DNA of 54,669 bases from Deltaproteobacteria bacterium (GTDB lineage Bacteria; SAR324; JACQKK01). The DNA is taken from contig JAOUEW010000010.1 in assembly GCA_029858505.1 (NCBI GenBank), positions 1 through 54,669 on the forward strand, in the 5' to 3' direction. Below, one piece after another: positions 50,261-54,669 of this stretch. Made by a program: the position numbers and the translations under genes. The first letter of the stretch is position 1. Each line of letters opens with the position of its first letter. Under the pieces are notes generated by a model. That model was not told where the DNA came from, did no database searches, and was given only the letters and a program-made list of their open reading frames with translations.

Positions 50261-50874
50261 GGGCTTTCCTGAATAAATTGAGCCTGAGTTCTGGCGGGAG
50301 AATCGTTGGCTCCCTCTCGGGATCGCGCATTCGATTCCACCACATAACGCAGCAGTTTTTCCACTCGGCCATTGATTTCCACCCAGTCGTTGCTCACCCC
50401 ACCCGGCTGAAACCCCGCCCGCCGGGCCAGCCGCAGCGAAGCCTGGTTGAGGGGGTGAATGAACATCTCCATGCGGCAGAGCCCCCATGCCTGAAACCCC
50501 CAGGCCGTCACCGCCCGCACTGCCTCGGTGCCCAGCCCCTTGCCCCCCAGGTGCCGGGCAATCGAATACCCCAGCACCGCGCTATCGGCGGGGGCCAAGT
50601 CGCTCACCCCCAGCCGCCCGATCAACTCCTCCTGGGACCAAAACACCCCATACAACACCCCCACCTGCTGCTCCCTGGCCCGGCGGTAGTGCGCAATCAG
50701 TGCCTGTTGGGCCTCCAGGGTGAAATAGGTCTGGGGGCGGGCGGCCTCCCAGGGGGCCAGCCAGTCTCGGTTCTCCAAAGCGTACCGCAACAACAACGGT
50801 CCGTGTTCTTCCTCCAGGGGCACCAGCCGCAAGCGAGGGGTGAGCAGGTGTTGGTGAAAGGAGGCCGGGCTCAT
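50257..50874 (-). CDS. GNAT acetyltransferase, RimJ/RimL type
   Basis: 205 residues. It opens LLTPRLRLVPLEEEHGPLLLRYALENR, the classical RimJ/RimL beginning. IGRLGVSDLA and the acetyl-CoA loop ARHLGGKGLGTEAVRAVTAWGF follow. Then come RMEMFIHPLNQASLRLARRAGFQPGG, the conserved N.S...L...GF motif. Such enzymes acetylate N-terminal amines of ribosomal proteins or other small amines; the target is unknown. Start and stop both overlap neighbours by 4 nt (ATGA), so thioesterase, GNAT and TPR genes form one coupled operon. An S18-type rimI exists separately at 1760. Confidence 0.85.
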   Translation of the reverse strand: MSPASFHQHLLTPRLRLVPLEEEHGPLLLRYALENRDWLAPWEAARPQTYFTLEAQQALIAHYRRAREQQVGVLYGVFWSQEELIGRLGVSDLAPADSAVLGYSIARHLGGKGLGTEAVRAVTAWGFQAWGLCRMEMFIHPLNQASLRLARRAGFQPGGVSNDWVEINGRVEKLLRYVVESNARSREGANDSPARTQAQFIQESP

Positions 50875-51266
50875 GGGGTCTCCAACAATCGGCGCACGTC
50901 TGGTGGAATGCGCATGGGCCGCCCCTGTCCGTTCAACATCACCGCCACCGCCTCCGCCTCCGCCGCCAGCGTGCCGTCGGCCCGCACGATTTCTTGGGCA
51001 AACACCACCCTCACGCCAGAAACCTGGGTAACCCTGGCGGTGACCCGGGCCCGGTCGCGGCTGACCAGCCCGGTAACAAACCTTAGCTTCAGTTCAGACA
51101 ACGCCCAGGCCTGGCCCTGCTTAGCCACCAGGGCGGCGTCCATCCCCAGGGTGTGAAGATACTCGTGGCGGGCGTGCTGAAAATACTGGGCATAGACCGC
51201 GTTGTTCACCACGCCATACAGGTCCAGTTCGCTGTCTCGCACCTGAATGTCCACCGAAAATTCCAT
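50871..51266 (-). CDS. 4HBT-family acyl-CoA thioesterase (YbgC/FadM-like hotdog)
   Basis: 131 residues, one hotdog domain. The signature RDSELDLYGVVNNAVYAQYFQHARHEYL (split over residues 8-36) has the catalytic Asp-type pattern D..G.V.N..Y..YF..AR of 4-hydroxybenzoyl-CoA thioesterase relatives. It should hydrolyse a short or aromatic acyl-CoA. It lies 19 nt after the phosphopantetheinyl transferase gene and overlaps the GNAT start. The starting residue Asp is followed by Ser-Glu rather than the usual Tyr or Ala, otherwise typical. Confidence 0.88.
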   Translation of the reverse strand: MEFSVDIQVRDSELDLYGVVNNAVYAQYFQHARHEYLHTLGMDAALVAKQGQAWALSELKLRFVTGLVSRDRARVTARVTQVSGVRVVFAQEIVRADGTLAAEAEAVAVMLNGQGRPMRIPPDVRRLLETP

Positions 51267-51285
51267 GGTTCTCTAGTCTGATGGG

Positions 51286-52053
51286 TTACCGGTTGGGGGC
51301 GGGGGTTGAACGTTCTCCCTCCGACTTCCCCTCCGCCAAAATCCAGGTCCCGGTCAGCACCAGGCCGGGACGCCACTGATACACCCCCCGGCCAGAAAAC
51401 CCGGGAGGAAAGCCCGTCCCCCCATCAGAAATCAACCGCCAGGAGAATTCTCCCCGCCCCGCGCCCAGGGGCTGAAAGGCCGTTTCCACATCTAAAAACC
51501 CCAGGGGAATTCGCCCGGCGGGATGGATGGCCTTGTACACGCTTTCCTTGGCGGAAAACACCACCACCAGAGCCATGGTTTCTTCCAGGTCGGCCAACCC
51601 CTCCCGCTCGCTTTCCCGCAGCAGCCGCCGCCGGAAGGCTTGGCTGATGGGCTGCACAGACTCTAGGTCTACCCCCACCCCCGAATATTGCTGGTTGCGT
51701 GCCACCGCCGCCGCCCCCCAGGGACCGGCATGGGTAATGGACCCCACGAAGCCCTCCGGCCAGGCTGGGGCCCGCCCGCACTCCAGCCGTAAAATACACA
51801 GGGCTGGGGCCTGACCCGGCAGAAACGCCCCCAGGGCTTGGCGAGCCAGGGTGCGGCCCAGGGTAAATTGCTCCACCCGTTTATGGGTGGCCTGGGGAGA
51901 AAGCAGGGCCCGCTCCTGGTCGTGCAAGGCACCGTGCCCCCATTCGCTCACATGCCCCATGCAAAATGCCACGTTGGGGGAAAACGGAGAGGGAAAGGGG
52001 GCGGAATAACGGTCCGATCCGGCCTGGGAAGATTTGGCATGGTCGGCTGTCAT
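51286..52053 (-). CDS. 4'-phosphopantetheinyl transferase (EntD/Sfp superfamily)
   Basis: 255 residues. It moves phosphopantetheine from CoA to a Ser on carrier proteins. Motifs: FTLGRTLARQAL, GSITHAGPWGAAAVA with the CoA-binding His, VGVDLESVQP with the Mg-binding Asp and Glu, and FSAKESVYKAIHP with the conserved Lys-Glu. The layout is nearest to the EntD branch, which activates siderophore or other secondary-metabolite synthetases. No NRPS, PKS or acyl carrier protein gene is in the window, so its client is elsewhere; it might also be the general ACP-activating enzyme. It heads a four-gene minus-strand run. Confidence 0.88.
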   Translation of the reverse strand: MTADHAKSSQAGSDRYSAPFPSPFSPNVAFCMGHVSEWGHGALHDQERALLSPQATHKRVEQFTLGRTLARQALGAFLPGQAPALCILRLECGRAPAWPEGFVGSITHAGPWGAAAVARNQQYSGVGVDLESVQPISQAFRRRLLRESEREGLADLEETMALVVVFSAKESVYKAIHPAGRIPLGFLDVETAFQPLGAGRGEFSWRLISDGGTGFPPGFSGRGVYQWRPGLVLTGTWILAEGKSEGERSTPAPNR

Positions 52054-52147
52054 CCGGTCCCTCCAATGGGCATAGTGCCCGCTAGACTCATGATTCCCCC
52101 CATGGCCTCAAGTTTATCAGAAACACCCCCTGCTGGCACCGGTCAAG

Positions 52148-52231
52148 TTTACAGGATTTTCACCGAACCTATACAATAGAGAACTCTTCTTTTTTTCACT
52201 CTTTTCATGAATTTCCCAGTTTCATGAATTT
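52148..52231 (+). promoter_or_regulatory. Promoter and twin palindromic repeat upstream of the 52322 gene
   Basis: TTTACA (52148-52153) is followed after 16 bp by TATACA or after 18 bp by TACAAT (52172-52177), a sigma-70 layout. In the predicted leader, TTTCATGAATTT occurs twice at exactly 17-bp spacing (52203-52214 and 52220-52231). Each copy holds the perfect palindrome TTCATGAA. This could be an operator or an RNA element. Confidence 0.5.
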
Positions 52232-52321
52232 TCTAGGGTTCTCAAACGATTGCCCTGAGGGTCTTTCGCCTTGGGCTCTTTCATTTTTGATGAAAGTTCA
52301 TTTTCCACACGCCAACGGGCC

Positions 52322-53413
52322 ATGCTCTCTTCCTCTCCGTGGATCACCCCATTTCGGCTCACCCGGAGCTTCCGGGTGGGGAGAAGCCTTTTGCTGGGGT
52401 GGGCCCTGCTGACGGCACCCGCCGCCTGGGCGGGGGATAACACGGGATTGGGCCCCCTGTCGGTCACCCACTTTTTCCCCCCGGCCCTGCCCTACCTGTC
52501 GTTTATCCCAGAGCAAACCGGCATCACCCCAACGGGTAAATGGCGCCTCCATTATCAATACGCCGTATCCAACACCTTCATCAACACCGAAGGCACCGCC
52601 ATGACCCCTGGAGCAGCCCCGACCTTCCCCACCACCGGGTATCGGGCCTACATCGACTTGGAAATGACTCGCCACCAAGTCTCTTTGCGCTATGGGTTGA
52701 GCGAACGGCTAGAGGCTGGCCTGGACATGGCCTGGGTGAACCTGGGCGGGGGAAACTTAGACGCCAACATCGTGGGGTTTGAACACTTGGTGGGGGGGGC
52801 CAATCCGCTACGCAGCCTGCAAGCCCAAAACGGTTTTGATTACTACTTGATGCACAACAACGTGTGGTTGACCTCCACCTCCAAGCCAGCCCATGGCATG
52901 CCCCAGGACCCGGTGCTCAGCCTGAAGTGGGCCGTGGCCCGTCAGTCGGAGGCCTTCCCGGCCATCAGCCTGAAACTGGCCTATAAAATACCCGCCGGGT
53001 CAACCGCCACCCTGGCCAGCAGCGGCAGAGAAGATTACGGCTATTACCTGCTGATGACCAAGCAAATTGGCTCCTTGGTGGCCCATATCCAAGGGGGGTT
53101 TTCGGTGTTGGCAGCGGACCATACCCATTTTGCCAGCCATGTGTGGAGCCAAACCTTTGCGGTGGAATTTCCCAGCGGGCCAGAAACCGCCTGGATTTTT
53201 CAGATTGTGAGCAACTCCTCCCTGTTCAACGATGACACCCGCACCATTTCTGGCGCGCAAAGCTTCATCTCGCGCCCCACCGACCTGTTCATCTTCGGCC
53301 ATAAATATCAGGGCAAAACCTTCTCCTTCGACTATGGCCTCATCGAAGACTACAACCAGTATCAAAACGAGGCCGACTTTACCGCCTTCACCAGCATGGG
53401 GTGGACATGGTAA
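52322..53413 (+). CDS. Outer-membrane protein resembling the DUF3187 family
   Basis: 363 residues from ATG 52322. Signal peptide (LLLGWALLTAPAAWAG), then the pattern PPALPYLSFIPEQTGI, a Trp-Arg-Leu strand and YAVSNTFI, as I recall from DUF3187 proteins. Many amphipathic strands with aromatic ends follow (HQVSLRYGLSERLEAGLDMAWV), finishing in FTSMGWTW, an aromatic C-terminus typical of outer-membrane barrels. Function of the family is unknown. The next gene begins inside its last codons, so the two form a pair. The family name rests on pattern memory, not on a search. Confidence 0.7.
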   Translation: MLSSSPWITPFRLTRSFRVGRSLLLGWALLTAPAAWAGDNTGLGPLSVTHFFPPALPYLSFIPEQTGITPTGKWRLHYQYAVSNTFINTEGTAMTPGAAPTFPTTGYRAYIDLEMTRHQVSLRYGLSERLEAGLDMAWVNLGGGNLDANIVGFEHLVGGANPLRSLQAQNGFDYYLMHNNVWLTSTSKPAHGMPQDPVLSLKWAVARQSEAFPAISLKLAYKIPAGSTATLASSGREDYGYYLLMTKQIGSLVAHIQGGFSVLAADHTHFASHVWSQTFAVEFPSGPETAWIFQIVSNSSLFNDDTRTISGAQSFISRPTDLFIFGHKYQGKTFSFDYGLIEDYNQYQNEADFTAFTSMGWTW

Positions 53414-54123
53414 CTCAAGAACACCCAACGCAAAAACACGCAAACCAAGGGAACGCAACCCAGGGATACAACCGCACCGTGCCGAGACCCCGGCCGTGGA
53501 CCCTGGCTGTGCCCCTGTTGTTGGCCCTGCTGACCGCCGCTGGACCCGCCCTGGGGGCTGGCTCTGAATTTCTGCTCACCTACAAACGGGTGATCTTGAA
53601 CGGAGATGGTGATTCCATCTCTGGCAAATGGAAGGCCGAGCATGGCAACCCCCTGGGGGGAAGAGACATGCGCCCCGGCATGGTGGAACTGGAATACCGC
53701 TTCTTTCACCAAGACAAAGCCGGCACCGCCCTGACCCTGGAACTTTCTGATTTCTCTCATACTTTTCGGCTGGTGGACCCCACTCTGGTGCTCCCGTCTG
53801 AAACCGTGAACCTTAAAGCCCGGTTGCTACTCTATTCGTTTAAGGGCTACACCCGCTGGGGCAGCGTGCTGCCGTTCTTTTCCCTGGGCAGCGGGGCCTA
53901 TTACGTGACCTATAGCGAGCAAACCACGGGCAACAAGTTTTTGGCCTCGGCGCCCCAGGTGTTTTCCATGCGGGCGGGGTTTCATTGGATGTGGGGCTCC
54001 CTAGGCATGGCGGCCGAAGCGGGATACCTCTACGCCTCCGTGCCGGTCATTACCCGGCCCGACCGGGCCAGCCTGGAACTGGGCGGAACCTGGGCCGCCT
54101 GGGGTGTGACCTGGGTGTGGTAA
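53407..54123 (+). CDS. Probable outer-membrane beta-barrel protein
   Basis: 238 residues if started at ATG 53407, overlapping the preceding gene by 7 nt. A hydrophobic signal segment (WTLAVPLLLALLTAAGPALGAGS) begins after 30 polar residues. A GTG at 53479 would give a normal signal peptide and may be the real start. The mature part alternates strands with aromatic ends: EFLLTYKRVILNG, GMVELEYRFFHQD, ALTLELSDFSHTF, SLGSGAYYVTYSE, SMRAGFHWMWGSLGMAAEAGYLY in part, and ends WGVTWVW, a barrel-type terminal strand. It may work together with the protein encoded just upstream. Family not recognised. Confidence 0.7.
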   Translation: MVTQEHPTQKHANQGNATQGYNRTVPRPRPWTLAVPLLLALLTAAGPALGAGSEFLLTYKRVILNGDGDSISGKWKAEHGNPLGGRDMRPGMVELEYRFFHQDKAGTALTLELSDFSHTFRLVDPTLVLPSETVNLKARLLLYSFKGYTRWGSVLPFFSLGSGAYYVTYSEQTTGNKFLASAPQVFSMRAGFHWMWGSLGMAAEAGYLYASVPVITRPDRASLELGGTWAAWGVTWVW

Positions 54124-54355
54124 CCCCGGCCGTTGTTCCCCGCTCTTTCCATGGCCCAATATTTTCCCTGGTTATTTTTTAAATATGTTTATCCCACGCA
54201 CGGCGTGTTCTACGGAAAAACACCTCGCAAGTTCGAATCATCCCCGTTGTGGGGGGGCAGATTCTTGAACCCGTTCCGGTTGTTCAGAAAAGATCTCTGC
54301 CTGGGAAGCACCTGTCTCTGAAACTGGAGTTCTAAGAAATCCAAAGGAGATCGTG

Positions 54356-54669
54356 ATGAATCAACTTACGAACCTGTTGCTGGGCTTGGCAGTGTTGGCC
54401 CTGGCGGGATGTGAAGGTACTGGTGGTGGAGGTGTTGGTGGCGTTGTGTGTGGGTCTTTCGTCAGCGAAGGCACGAGTGGGCCTGGGGGTCCCATGGCGC
54501 TCATTCAAGACACAACCCATGCGGGTCTAGTGGGATGTGTCGGGGATAGTTTTTATCAGGTCAACTTTCACACCGCGGGGACCCATACCATCACCGTAAA
54601 CAGCATGTCGGCTGATGTCGATCCCCAAACCTACACTGACAATATGTTTATGATGGTAACCGGAACCTG
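54356..54669 (+). CDS. Small lipoprotein, truncated by window end; paralogue of the 14230 gene
   Basis: ATG 54356 follows AAAGGAGATCGTG, a strong ribosome site. 104 residues are visible before the window ends. The signal peptide ends VLALAGC (Cys19), followed by a Gly-rich linker. Then EGTSGPGGPMAL, THAGLV, SFYQVNF, HTITVNSMSADVD and TYTDNMF line up one by one with EGTTGVGGPIAL, THSGTV, SYYQVSY, HTITLNGLSANAD and SYSDVNF of the protein at 14230. So these are two members of one lipoprotein family with a PPC-like beta-sandwich pattern. Function unknown. Confidence 0.75.
   Translation, partial: MNQLTNLLLGLAVLALAGCEGTGGGGVGGVVCGSFVSEGTSGPGGPMALIQDTTHAGLVGCVGDSFYQVNFHTAGTHTITVNSMSADVDPQTYTDNMFMMVTGT

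Noticed and set aside
54185-54265. tRNA suggested by GTTCGAATC (54230-54238)
   Set aside because: The flanking bases do not form a T-stem, and no acceptor or anticodon stem can be drawn.

Overview
The window comes from a Gram-negative, high-GC bacterium. Supporting genes are lpxC (lipid A), a TolC/RND efflux pair, several lipoproteins with clear lipoboxes and probable outer-membrane beta-barrels. Gene content (Liv-type ABC transporter, Tex, bacterial-type AspRS, RecX, a selenocysteine pathway) fits an uncultured proteobacterial or deltaproteobacterium-like lineage; I cannot place it more finely from sequence alone. Genes are densely packed, often with ATGA stop/start overlaps. No rRNA, tRNA, phage, complete IS element or CRISPR array was seen.

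Layout. 0-14 kb: selD (minus), whose true N-terminus reads through an in-frame UGA followed by an fdhF-like SECIS hairpin; a small unknown gene + rimI + FAD oxidoreductase; an OmdA-domain protein; a cyclophilin; a membrane patatin; aspS-selA; a DHH phosphoesterase; an SDR. 14-23 kb: a small lipoprotein, a 720-residue Ig/FN3/beta-propeller lipoprotein, then a tetR-tolC-RND operon with an operator-like palindrome on its promoter. 23-29 kb: thiL, glpD and a glycerophosphodiesterase (minus), and a large unknown protein. 29-35 kb: livK, livH, livM without ATPase genes, then a second 720-residue propeller lipoprotein. 35-43 kb: tex, an orphan histidine kinase, an alkaline-phosphatase-superfamily enzyme, lpxC. 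43-55 kb: recX, serC-GDSL esterase, a cupin/ManA-like protein, a PrsW protease, a minus-strand run (4'-phosphopantetheinyl transferase, thioesterase, GNAT, TPR), two outer-membrane proteins, and at the right edge a truncated paralogue of the small lipoprotein at 14.2 kb.

Functional links. SelD makes selenophosphate and SelA uses it to make Sec-tRNA(Sec); selD itself appears to need this machinery. The glycerophosphodiesterase releases glycerol-3-phosphate, which GlpD oxidises. SerC serves serine (and, through it, Sec-tRNA) synthesis.

Two families of short non-coding repeats stand out. R1 is MITE-like, 71 to about 230 bp, with 17-bp terminal inverted repeats beginning GAGACC; there are five copies. 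R2 is a hairpin-rich element of about 190 bp with long inverted ends; there is a near-identical tandem pair at 41.1-41.5 kb plus degenerate copies. They fill most of the longer intergenic gaps. No transposase in the window explains either family.
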